A stretch of 64,000 nucleotides of DNA from Micromonospora sp. M71_S20. Its GTDB lineage: Bacteria > Actinomycetota > Actinomycetes > Mycobacteriales > Micromonosporaceae. Below the pieces are notes generated by a model. It was not told the origin of the DNA, ran no database searches, and saw only the letters and a program-made list of their open reading frames with translations. The DNA is taken from NCBI RefSeq assembly GCF_003664255.1, contig NZ_RCCV01000003.1:852395-916394 (forward strand), written 5' to 3'. The position numbers and the translations under genes are program-made. Of the stretch, positions 1 to 7,999 are shown one piece after another. Every line of letters starts with the position of its first letter. Position 1 is the first letter of the stretch.

Positions 1-609
1 GTCCGGCAGGGCGTCCGCACCCTGCTCGACATGGCCGGCATCGAGGTGGTCGGCGAGGCAGACGACGGCGAGGCGGCCCTGGACGTGATCGACGCGACCC
101 GGCCCGACGTCGTCCTGCTCGACCTGCGCATGCCGCGTCGGGACGGCATCTGGGCCCTTCGGCGGCTACGTGAGCGCGGGAGGGACGTACCGGTGCTGGT
201 GCTCACCACCTTCGACGACGACACCCTCGTCCTCGACGCCCTCCGCGCGGGAGCGCGGGGCTACCTGCTCAAGGACGTCACGCTGGAGCAGCTGACCCGG
301 GCGGTCGAGACCCTCGCCGCGGGCGGAACGCTCATCGCCGTGTCGATCACCGACCGGCTCCTGCGCGCCATCCGCTCGGCGCCGTCCCCGATCGGGGTGA
401 GCGCTCCGCCATCGCAGGAACTCACCGAGCGGGAGCTGGACGTGCTGCGGCTGGTCGCCGAGGGCTACACCAACCGGGAGATCGCCGGCCTGCTCTTCCT
501 CGCGGAGGGAACGGTCAAGAACCACGTGTCGGCGATCCTGCTCAAGCTCGGCGCCCGGGACCGCACCAACGCGGTGCTGCGGGCGCTGCACGAGGGCGTC
601 CTGCGGTAG
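1..609 (+). CDS. NarL/FixJ-type response regulator, 5' end missing
   Basis: The reading frame is open from base 1, so the start codon and first strand of the receiver lie outside the window. The receiver domain shows the acidic pair (EADDGE), the phosphoacceptor Asp in VVLLDLRMP (bases 121-123), the switch Thr in VLTTFDDD and the conserved Lys in GYLLKD. The C-terminal third is a LuxR-type helix-turn-helix beginning LTERELDVLRL and containing TNREIA and GTVKNHVS. Proteins of this type are phosphorylated by a membrane histidine kinase and bind DNA as dimers. The partner kinase is probably encoded just upstream, outside the window. The protein ends normally, 157 bases before the next gene. Confidence 0.95.
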   Translation, partial: VRQGVRTLLDMAGIEVVGEADDGEAALDVIDATRPDVVLLDLRMPRRDGIWALRRLRERGRDVPVLVLTTFDDDTLVLDALRAGARGYLLKDVTLEQLTRAVETLAAGGTLIAVSITDRLLRAIRSAPSPIGVSAPPSQELTERELDVLRLVAEGYTNREIAGLLFLAEGTVKNHVSAILLKLGARDRTNAVLRALHEGVLR

Positions 610-766
610 CGCCGACCGTGGCCTGCCCGCCGTCCCGTCCGGTCGTCCGGGCCGACCTTCGTGCCACCGCTTCGCCACAGCCACGCGCACTTCTGCGGGC
701 TTCGATGCGTGTGGGATCCCCGACGGGATCTTGCTCTGCGCCACGCCGAGCGGGCACGATCGACCG

Positions 767-1759
767 ATGACGACGCGTTGGGGCATGACCGTACCGCTGG
801 ACGGCATCCCGCTCGCCGAGCACGCCGCGGTCTACGCGGCCCTCGACCGGGCCGGATTCACCGACGTCTGGTCCTCCGAGGTCAACGGGGCGGACGCGTT
901 CACCCCGTTGGCGCTCGCCGCCGCCTGGCAGCCCCGGCTGCGCCTGGGCACCGCGATCACGCCGGTCTTCACCCGGGGCCCGGGCCTGCTGGCGATGAGC
1001 GCGGCGGCGCTGGCCGACGCCGCCCCCGGCCGGTTCGCGCTCGGCATCGGCGCGTCCTCGCCGGTCGTCGTCCGCAACTGGAACGCCGTGCCGTTCGACG
1101 AACCGTTCCGGCGCACCCGCGACGTGCTGCGGTTCCTGCGCGCGGCGCTGTCCGGGGCGACCGTCGACGAGGAGTACGACACCTTCACCGTGCGCCGCTT
1201 CACCCTGGACCGCAAGCCGGCCGTGCCGCCGCCGGTGCTGCTCGCCGCGCTGCGCCCCGGGATGCTGCGGCTGGCCGGCGCCGAGGCCGACGGCGTCATC
1301 CTCAACTGGCTGGCCGCCGCCGACGTGCCCCGGGCGCTCGCCGAGGTCGGCGAGCGGCGCCCCGGCTACGAGGTGGTCGCCCGGATCTTCGTCTGCCCGA
1401 CCGAGGACGCCGCGCACGCCCGCGCCCTGGGCCGCCGGCTGATCACCAGCTACCTGACCGTCCCCGCGTACGCCGAGTTCCACCGCTGGCTCGGCCGGGA
1501 GGAGGTGCTCGGGCCGATGTGGCGGGCCTGGGCCGCCGGGGACCGGCGCGGCGCGGGCGCGGCGGTGCCCGACGACGTGGTCGACGCGTTGGTGCTGCAC
1601 GGCTCGCCGGAGCACTGCCGCGAGCAGGTCCGCCGCTACGCCGACGCCGGCGTGGACGTGCCGGTGCTGGCGCTGCTGCCCACCCCCGAGCTCGCCGCCG
1701 GTGGCGCGGCGGCGCTGGCGGACCTGATCACGCGCCTGGGCGGGGGTGGGGCGCGGTGA
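767..1759 (+). CDS. LLM-class (luciferase-like) F420/flavin-dependent oxidoreductase
   Basis: A 330-residue TIM-barrel monooxygenase/dehydrogenase of the luciferase-like family. N-terminal WGMTVPLDG, the LGTAITPVFTRGP segment and the PGRFALGIGASSP segment match the cofactor-binding strands of actinobacterial LLM proteins, which usually use F420 or FMN. The ATG at 767 is preferred over an in-frame TTG at 731 because homologues begin close to the first barrel strand; no strong ribosome site separates the two. The stop codon overlaps the GTG start of the SDR gene (GTGA), so the two are co-translated and probably act on the same substrate. The substrate cannot be read from sequence. Confidence 0.9.
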   Translation: MTTRWGMTVPLDGIPLAEHAAVYAALDRAGFTDVWSSEVNGADAFTPLALAAAWQPRLRLGTAITPVFTRGPGLLAMSAAALADAAPGRFALGIGASSPVVVRNWNAVPFDEPFRRTRDVLRFLRAALSGATVDEEYDTFTVRRFTLDRKPAVPPPVLLAALRPGMLRLAGAEADGVILNWLAAADVPRALAEVGERRPGYEVVARIFVCPTEDAAHARALGRRLITSYLTVPAYAEFHRWLGREEVLGPMWRAWAAGDRRGAGAAVPDDVVDALVLHGSPEHCREQVRRYADAGVDVPVLALLPTPELAAGGAAALADLITRLGGGGAR

Positions 1760-2547
1760 ACCTCACCGACCGGGTGGCCGTGATCACCGGTGGGGCCGGC
1801 GGCATCGGCTCCGCCCTGGCCCGCCGCTTCGCCGCCGAGGGCGCCGCCGCCGTGGTGGTGGCCGACCTCGACGCCGACGCGGCCCGTGCGGTGGCCGACG
1901 GCCTCGGCCCGGTCGCCCACGCCGTCGGGCTGGACGTGACCGACGAGGAGCAGGTCCGCGCCCTGGTCGCCGACACCGAGCGGCGGTACGGGCGCATCGA
2001 CCTGTTCTGCGCCAACGCGGGCGTCACCTCCGGTGGCGGGATGGAGATCGACGACGCCGGCTGGGACCGCGCCTGGCGGGTCAACGTGCTCTCGCACGTC
2101 TACGCGGCCCGCGCGGTGCTGCCGGCGATGCTCGCCCGGGGCGGCGGCTACCTGCTGCACACCTGTTCGGCGGCGGGCGTGCTGACCTCGGTCGGTGACG
2201 CCCCGTACGCCACGACCAAGCACGCCGCCGTCGGCTTCGCCGAGTGGCTCTCCGTCACCTACCGCGACCAGGGCGTCCGGATCAGCGCGCTGTGCCCGCA
2301 GGGCGTGGACACGCCGATGCTCGCCGACGGGCTGGCCGCCGGTCACCTGGGCGCGCGGGTCGTGGCCGCCTCCGGTGCGGTACTCACCGCCGACCAGGTG
2401 GCGGATGCGGTGGTCGCCGGCCTCGCCGAGGAGCGCTTCCTGATCCTGCCGCACCCCGAGGTCGCCGGGTACGCCCGCCGCAAGGCGGAGGACCCGGACG
2501 GCTGGCAGTCCGGCCTGCGCAAACTCGTCCGCCGTCTGCGGGCCTGA
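1756..2547 (+). CDS. SDR-family NAD(P)-dependent oxidoreductase
   Basis: A 263-residue classical short-chain dehydrogenase/reductase. The cofactor motif TGGAGGIG is at residues 11-18, the structural NAG motif follows in CANAG, the catalytic Ser is in TCSAAG and the Tyr-Lys pair in YATTK. An Asp at the end of the second strand (VVADLD) favours NAD over NADP. The GTG start overlaps the upstream LLM gene by 4 bases, forming a two-gene operon of two redox enzymes. Substrate unknown; SDRs of this length typically oxidise alcohols or reduce ketones. Confidence 0.93.
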   Translation: MNLTDRVAVITGGAGGIGSALARRFAAEGAAAVVVADLDADAARAVADGLGPVAHAVGLDVTDEEQVRALVADTERRYGRIDLFCANAGVTSGGGMEIDDAGWDRAWRVNVLSHVYAARAVLPAMLARGGGYLLHTCSAAGVLTSVGDAPYATTKHAAVGFAEWLSVTYRDQGVRISALCPQGVDTPMLADGLAAGHLGARVVAASGAVLTADQVADAVVAGLAEERFLILPHPEVAGYARRKAEDPDGWQSGLRKLVRRLRA

Positions 2548-2849
2548 GGCCGGCCGCGCGGATCCGGTCCTCAGCCCCGTCACGACGACGCACGTCACTT
2601 CCTGCCGTCCGCCGACCTCCTGCGGACCGACGGCGAGCCGCTCACCGTCCAACCCGACGAGTCGCCACGTTGGAGCCCGGACAAGGAACTCTGGTCGCAG
2701 GGTGAGACGGCGTGGGCGCGCCGGGTCGACGAGCAACGTGTTCTGCCTGTCGTGCCGCCAGGCGAGTGTGCGAACTCCTCCGCATGCCGCACGTCGACTT
2801 CTGATATTTCGGCCTGGACGCATATTCTGCCTCCCGATATATTGTGGCC
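2548..2849. other. intergenic region with AT-rich PadR promoter
   Basis: About 300 bases without an intact gene. From about 2580 to 2770 one forward frame stays open and has coding-like composition, so it may be a decayed gene, but I recognise no family and there is no start. The last 50 bases turn abruptly AT-rich and hold GATATTT (2803-2809) and CGATATAT (2835-2842). PadR regulators commonly bind ATAT-containing palindromes at their own promoters, so these are candidate operator half-sites for the next gene. Confidence 0.45.
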
Positions 2850-3194
2850 ATGGCGACTCGACCGATGACCGAAGCGGCGTTCTTCGTCCTGGCAGCGCTG
2901 GCCGGTAGGCCCTGCCATGGCTACGGCATCGTCAACGAGGTGAAGGAGTTGTCGCAGGGGCGGGTGCACCTGAGGGTGGGCACGCTCTACGGCGTGCTCG
3001 ACCGGCTCGTCACCGACGGTCTGGTGGAACTGGACCGCGAGGAGGTGCAGCAGGGCCGGCTCCGGCGGTACTACCGGCTCACCGACTCCGGCGGGCGGGC
3101 GTTGGCGGAGGAGGCTGACCGTCAGGCCGCCAACGCCCGTGCGGCCACTGAAAGGCTCGGTGTGTGGCGGCCCGCCGTGGGCGGTGCGGCATGA
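2850..3194 (+). CDS. PadR-family transcriptional regulator
   Basis: A 114-residue winged-helix repressor. The N-terminal segment with FFVLAALAGRPCHGYGI and the RVHLRVGTLYGVLDRLV recognition region are diagnostic of PadR, followed by a short C-terminal dimerisation helix rich in Ala. ATG at 2850 is chosen; a GTG six bases upstream and an ATG at 2865 are alternatives. The stop overlaps the ATG of the membrane protein downstream (ATGA), a coupling typical of PadR regulators that control a permease-type partner. AT-rich sequence directly upstream suggests autoregulation. Confidence 0.92.
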   Translation: MATRPMTEAAFFVLAALAGRPCHGYGIVNEVKELSQGRVHLRVGTLYGVLDRLVTDGLVELDREEVQQGRLRRYYRLTDSGGRALAEEADRQAANARAATERLGVWRPAVGGAA

Positions 3195-4252
3195 CGAGTC
3201 GCCTGGAGCAGCGGTACCGCCGGCTGCTGACGCTGCTGCCAGCCTCCTATCGCCGCAGGTGGGAAGACGACATGGCCCACACGTTCCTGGAGTGCGTCGG
3301 CGCCGAGGAGGACACCGAGGACGCCGCGTACCTCCGGGACCACGGCCGGCCCGACGGTCATGAAGTCCTCAGCGTCCTGGCGCTCGCTACGCGGCTTCGG
3401 CTTGGCGGCGTCGGCGCCGAGCCGAGGTCGCGGCTCTGGGGCGATGCGATCCGTGCGGTGGCGCTGCTCGGCCTGCTCTTTCATGCCGTCATGGCGGCGA
3501 TGGAAATCGGCGTCATGCCCTGGCTCGCCGACGAGTTTCCGCCACTGCCGTCGTCGCCCACCGAGCCGGCATCAGGCCTGCCAGGTGAAGCGTGGCGCCT
3601 GGTGTCCGATTCCGTTGGGCTGTTCGCGATCGCCGCGTTCATCGCGCTCGCGGTGAATCAGCCCAGGCCGGCCCGCTGGCTGGCGGTGGTGCCCCTCGGA
3701 GCGGCCTGGGTCGCCAGGATCTACGAGGCGGTGTCCCTGCCCGGCGGCACGCCCCCCGGCGCCTGGCTCATCGTGCTCGTCGACACGGCCTTGGTGCTGG
3801 CGCTGGTGGCGTTCCATCGGGAGGCTCCGCCCGTGCGCACCCGGACCTGGGTCCGTGCCTTCGTCGCCGGTGTCCTCCTGAGCCCCCTGCACGTCATCGG
3901 ATTGTGGGCACTTCCCGTGGAGCAGGATGTGCGATTCGCGGCGCTGGACTGGTCGGGCCTGTGTGCGTTGTCGGTGTCCGCCGCGGGTATCGCCTACCTC
4001 GTCCTGCACCCGTCGGCAGCGGCCCGGGCGGCCCACTGGCCGCTGACTCTCCTGCTCCTGGGGCTTGCCGCCCTCGTGCTGCGCGGCGTGTCCATCGCCG
4101 ATCACGTCCTGCGGGGCGGCGCGCCTGCCGCCGTGATGGCGGCCTGCGCTGCCGAAGCAGTGCTGCTGCTGGTGGTGTGCGTGCCGCTGGCGGTGCTCGC
4201 GCGGCGGGCGACCCGGGAACTGCGCATGAACCCCGCCGACATGGCGGGTTGA
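3191..4252 (+). CDS. multi-pass membrane protein coupled to PadR
   Basis: 353 residues. A cytosolic N-terminal segment (LEQRYRRLLTLLPASYRRRWEDDMAHTF, abbreviated here to its LLPASYRRRWEDDM core) matches the permease-prefix/HAAS-like domain found fused to or next to PadR-controlled membrane proteins. It is followed by about eight predicted hydrophobic helices, including GDAIRAVALLGLLFHAVMAA and a Leu-rich helix near residue 285. No transport or catalytic motif is visible. The ATG overlaps the PadR stop, so the two genes are translationally coupled. Its role is probably sensing or export linked to the PadR ligand, but this is inference. Confidence 0.8.
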   Translation: MTSRLEQRYRRLLTLLPASYRRRWEDDMAHTFLECVGAEEDTEDAAYLRDHGRPDGHEVLSVLALATRLRLGGVGAEPRSRLWGDAIRAVALLGLLFHAVMAAMEIGVMPWLADEFPPLPSSPTEPASGLPGEAWRLVSDSVGLFAIAAFIALAVNQPRPARWLAVVPLGAAWVARIYEAVSLPGGTPPGAWLIVLVDTALVLALVAFHREAPPVRTRTWVRAFVAGVLLSPLHVIGLWALPVEQDVRFAALDWSGLCALSVSAAGIAYLVLHPSAAARAAHWPLTLLLLGLAALVLRGVSIADHVLRGGAPAAVMAACAAEAVLLLVVCVPLAVLARRATRELRMNPADMAG

Positions 4253-4310
4253 CGTGACACGAGTCGTCGGGTGGCCGGCGACCCACTGTTGGGTGAGAGG
4301 AGACCCGCTG

Positions 4311-4499
4311 ATGACGGAACCTGACATGCCGCGCAGGACGCCGGATCCCGATGGTGCGGAGAGGTACCGGCGGTTGCCGGCACGCGTGAGCCTCGACCAG
4401 GTCGTGACCACTCAGGCCGCGGCGACCCCGGCCGGCCTGCTGTGGCTGGCCAGTCCGGGCGACATCGGGGGCTGTGGCGGCGACGGCGACGGCGATTGA
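4311..4499 (+). CDS. 62-residue orphan peptide, Gly/Asp-rich C-terminus
   Basis: The ATG at 4311 follows a good purine-rich ribosome site (GAGAGGAG, 7-14 bases upstream) and lies 58 bases after the membrane-protein gene, so it may share its transcript. The peptide has a charged, Arg-rich first half (PRRTPDPDGAERYRRLPARV) and a short tail ending GGCGGDGDGD with one Cys. I do not recognise the family. The leader-like first half and the small, polar, Cys-containing tail resemble a modified-peptide precursor, but no modifying enzyme is next to it, so that reading is speculative. Confidence 0.5.
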   Translation: MTEPDMPRRTPDPDGAERYRRLPARVSLDQVVTTQAAATPAGLLWLASPGDIGGCGGDGDGD

Positions 4500-4567
4500 C
4501 GCAGGGCACCTCCGCACGGATCGCACCCGCGTTCCGGCCCGGAAAGGTCGGTCACGCCTGAGCGCCG

Positions 4568-6328
4568 CTAGAAGCTGCTGACGAGCTTGACGAACGCGTC
4601 GTCGATCTTCGCCGGGTCGCGGGCGTCGAACGCCTTGCCCGCGGACGCCTTGGCGATCCGGTCCAGCGTCCCGAAGTCGGACTTCTCGTCGAAGGCGATG
4701 CAGAAGATCTTGATCGGTCGTTCCGGATCCAACGCGACATCCTTCAGCAGCCGGGCGAGGCTGTTGTCCTTGGTGTACTCGTTCGTGCCGTCGGTCAGTA
4801 CGACCACCGCGTTGATCCGCGACTGGTCGTAGTGATCGAGCATGTGCCGGTGTGCCGCCCGTACGGTGGCGTACAGCGCGGTGCCGCCCTCGACGTGGAG
4901 ATTGTTGAGCTCCTTGGTGAGCGTCTTCTGGTCGAAGGGTGACAGCCGGACCTCCTCGCTGTACGGCGACTTCGGCCGCTGCGGGGTCTCCGACGAGAAC
5001 GACCAGAGCGCGACCTTGTCCTCGGAGTTCAGCAGGCCGAAGCCCTTGGCGGCGGCCCTGGTCGCCACCTGGAACCTGGTCCGCTCACCGATCTTCGCGT
5101 TCATCGAACCGGAGGTGTCGACGGCCACGAGGATGTTGGCCTTCTTGCGCAGCGTGCCCCAGCCGGTGAGGATCGCCTTCACCACGGCGGGATCCGGCGG
5201 GTCGAAGTAGGTGAGGTTCTCGGCCCCCCGCCCGCCGACGGCGGCGATCAGCGGGCCGGCCGCGTTCCGCTCGTGGTCGCGGAACCCGTGCCGGCTGAAG
5301 CTCTGCTGCTGCGGCGGCTCCTGGAGGAACTTCAGGAAGTCGGCGGCGGCGTCACGCTGCTCCGGGCTGGCCGAGGGGAGCACCACGTACGGGTGGTCGA
5401 GGTTGAACGTGCCCTCCTTCGGATACAGCGCGACCAGCGGGACCCTCGGCTTCTCGCCCGGAGTCGGGCTCAGCTTCCCCTCGTTGTACTGGTAGACCAG
5501 CTCCTCCTGCGTCACCACCGCGCTCATGTCCGTCGGGGCCGCCGTGTCGGCGCTGGACAGGTCCGCCTCGGCGCGGTCCTTCAACAGGTCCACGATGTCG
5601 TCGCTGTAGTGGGACACGTTGGCCTCGATGCGGCGGACGAACTGGGTCACCGTCGGATTCGCGACGTCGCTCTCGGTCAGGTCGCTGGCCCGGTTGATGG
5701 CCGCGTAGTAGCTCGCGATCGTGGCCGCCAGCCCGGAGGTGGACATGTTCGGGTTGACCTTGCCGAAGCTGAACCGCCCCCAGTCGGGGCGACCGAAGGT
5801 GGCCCAACCCGTGCGCCCGGACGAGCCCAGGACCTCACCCCAGCCGAGTGGGCCCTGTTGCTGGAGGTGCTTACCCTTCGACTGCGGCATGGCGATCACC
5901 AGCGGGCTGTTCGCGATCGACGGGTACCGGCCCGGGGTCTGCGCCGGGCGTCCGGCGGCCTCGTCCAGCAACTTCAACTGCCCGGTCCACAGGCTCGACG
6001 TCGGCAACCACACCTGCGGCCGTGGCAGGTTGGGCTGCTTGGCCGCCCAGTCGCCGGCCAGCGCGTCCGTCGAGGCGCCGGAGGCGAGGCCGTGCACGGT
6101 CACCACGGCGCACCGGTCGCCGACTCGCCGATCGCTCTTGTTGTAGCGTTCCGCCAGCTCGCCGAGCAGCACGTCCTTTTCGATCGATGAGCTGACCTCC
6201 AGCGGCGTGCACCCGACGTCCGCCGCCGGCCGGACGATCAGGTAGGCCGCCGCGATGACCGCGGATCCGGCCACGATGGCCGCGGTGTACGGCAGCCACG
6301 GCCGGGCAGTCGGTCGAGCTGAAACCAT
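4568..6328 (-). CDS. substrate-binding plus von Willebrand factor A domain protein
   Basis: 586 residues. One hydrophobic segment near residues 13-30 (AAIVAGSAVIAAAYLIV) anchors or exports the protein. Residues about 40-370 resemble an extracellular solute-binding fold, and residues about 395-586 form a VWA domain with the metal-binding MIDAS motif DTSGSM near residue 405 and the conserved later Thr/Asp in VVVLTDGTNEY. This two-domain arrangement is common in actinobacteria and is thought to work at the outer face of the membrane in ligand binding or complex assembly. It is transcribed alone, away from the next leftward gene. Confidence 0.88.
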   Translation of the reverse strand: MVSARPTARPWLPYTAAIVAGSAVIAAAYLIVRPAADVGCTPLEVSSSIEKDVLLGELAERYNKSDRRVGDRCAVVTVHGLASGASTDALAGDWAAKQPNLPRPQVWLPTSSLWTGQLKLLDEAAGRPAQTPGRYPSIANSPLVIAMPQSKGKHLQQQGPLGWGEVLGSSGRTGWATFGRPDWGRFSFGKVNPNMSTSGLAATIASYYAAINRASDLTESDVANPTVTQFVRRIEANVSHYSDDIVDLLKDRAEADLSSADTAAPTDMSAVVTQEELVYQYNEGKLSPTPGEKPRVPLVALYPKEGTFNLDHPYVVLPSASPEQRDAAADFLKFLQEPPQQQSFSRHGFRDHERNAAGPLIAAVGGRGAENLTYFDPPDPAVVKAILTGWGTLRKKANILVAVDTSGSMNAKIGERTRFQVATRAAAKGFGLLNSEDKVALWSFSSETPQRPKSPYSEEVRLSPFDQKTLTKELNNLHVEGGTALYATVRAAHRHMLDHYDQSRINAVVVLTDGTNEYTKDNSLARLLKDVALDPERPIKIFCIAFDEKSDFGTLDRIAKASAGKAFDARDPAKIDDAFVKLVSSF

Positions 6329-6753
6329 CGGGTCCCTCCAGGGGTGCGGCGGTGGCGTCGGCGATGGCCTACCGGGTTGACCGCCACCCGGTAGCCATGT
6401 CCGTCCCTGCCCGGGTGGACGGCGCCCCGGCCGCCCACGCCCGGCCGCCCGATGAGCTGGCAGGGCCCCGCCGTGCGCGGATCACACGAGCCCGGCGGCG
6501 TGGTGCCCGGCATCGCTGCCCCTGTCAGCCCAGCCATTGTGACTCCACCGAAACCTTGACGAGCCGCGCCGGGGCGACGGACGACAGAGGTATGGTGTCA
6601 CGGCCCGCCAGCCCGAAAGCCACTCGCCTCCGGCGTGTCGTGCCGTCTCGCGGTTCGAGCGGAACTGACGATGGCGGTGGATCCCTCGCGCGAGAGGGCG
6701 GTGCGTGGTTCGTCCGCCAGCAACCGGTCGCGGGACCCGCGCCACAGTGCCGC
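6329..6753. other. 425-base gap without a supported gene
   Basis: This stretch separates two leftward genes and should hold the promoter of the VWA gene at its left edge. Only a small hairpin (CCGTCC/GGACGG near 6400-6425) stands out. I see no convincing coding frame or RNA gene; long open frames here reflect high G+C. Confidence 0.5.
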
Positions 6754-7821
6754 TCACAGGCGGACGATCTGACCCACGCGCGGCGGCGTCCGGCCGGCGA
6801 GCACCTCCAGCCAGGCGCGCTCCAGGGCGGCGGGCCCGGATCCGGTGCGGACGTCGAGCCATCCGCCCACGACGCCGGTGAACCGTTGCCAGGCGTCCGT
6901 GAACCGCTGGTCGAGCCCGTCGCGGCCCCAGTCCTGGCGGCGCTTGCGCATCTGCACCGGGGCGAAGAACACCTCTCCGGCGGCGTCGGCGTTCGGGATC
7001 TGGGTGGTGAGCCCGACCGCGACGTCCCGCACGAGCCGGTCGCCGAGGTGCTCCCGCAGGGCCGCGCGGGTGGCGGGCGCGCCGGACAGGTCGAGATACG
7101 CGGTCGGTACGGCGTCGAGGGCGTGGATGTCGTCGTAGGAGACGACGTCGTCGTAGCACCCGAGTGACCGGGTGAACGCGAGGTTGCCGGGTGAGGTGAG
7201 CCCGACCAGGCGCGGGCCCCGGCCGTGCAGCTCGAAGGCGGCGGCGTACGCGGTCTTGCTCGATGCCGACGACAGCACCAGCGACCGCGCCCCGTAGAAG
7301 TCGTTGTCGACGACATGGTCGGCCAGCATGAAGGAGGTGAAGAACAACGGCCGGAACAGGACCAGCAGGTCCTCCTGGTCTTCCCGGTACGCCGGGTCGC
7401 CGGTGGTCGCCCGGTACACGTTGTACGGCGAGGGCAGGTCGGCCCGGTGTGCGCTCGCGTCGCGGAATCCGGAAGCGTCCACCCGGTCCGGCCGCACCAG
7501 CAGGTGACCCGCCGGCGGGAGGTAGCCGTAGACCCGCTGCCCCGCCGCGACCCCCTCGACCGTCGACTCGACCACCTCGGCGAAGCCCCACAGCGGCGGA
7601 AGTCCCCACTGCGGGCCGAGCCCACGGGGGCCGGGCGGGAAGAACTCCCAGTACCGCATCGAGTCGCCGAGCACCGCGTAGGTGACGTTGTTGGCGGTGA
7701 GGCCGACGCGGTCCACCCGCAACAGTGCCTCGCCGTCGGCGAGGGTGGGCGTCGTGCCTTCGACGAGGGTGGTCCGGCTCAGGTCGTCACGGGCCACGGC
7801 GAAGCTCCAGGAAGCAGGCAT
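6754..7821 (-). CDS. DUF2855 family protein
   Basis: 355 residues matching the DUF2855 family, which looks like a degenerate medium-chain reductase: the N-terminal half has the GroES-like pattern (EALLRVDRVGLTANNVTYAVLGD) and the later SLVLSSASSKTAYAAAF region takes the place of the nucleotide-binding fold. The zinc ligands of alcohol dehydrogenases and a clear glycine-rich dinucleotide motif are missing. The biochemical role of this family is not established. ATG at 7821 is the only good start. It stands alone in a leftward orientation. Confidence 0.85.
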   Translation of the reverse strand: MPASWSFAVARDDLSRTTLVEGTTPTLADGEALLRVDRVGLTANNVTYAVLGDSMRYWEFFPPGPRGLGPQWGLPPLWGFAEVVESTVEGVAAGQRVYGYLPPAGHLLVRPDRVDASGFRDASAHRADLPSPYNVYRATTGDPAYREDQEDLLVLFRPLFFTSFMLADHVVDNDFYGARSLVLSSASSKTAYAAAFELHGRGPRLVGLTSPGNLAFTRSLGCYDDVVSYDDIHALDAVPTAYLDLSGAPATRAALREHLGDRLVRDVAVGLTTQIPNADAAGEVFFAPVQMRKRRQDWGRDGLDQRFTDAWQRFTGVVGGWLDVRTGSGPAALERAWLEVLAGRTPPRVGQIVRL

Positions 7822-7999
7822 GATGCGACGCTAAGCAGCCCCGGAGTCCGAGACAAGTGCACTGCGAGTGCAAAATCCCACTCGCGGTCCGGTTGACGGA
7901 GCCACCACCCGGAGCCGGCGGCAGCGACGGCGGTGGATCGCGCCGCGTGCAGCTCGGCCCGAATGGGGGTGACCGGATCGCCGAGCCTCGCGGAGGGGC

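Noticed and set aside
2580..2770. Possible gene upstream of PadR
   Set aside because: Open frame with coding-like composition but no start, ribosome site or family; noted only as a possible relic.
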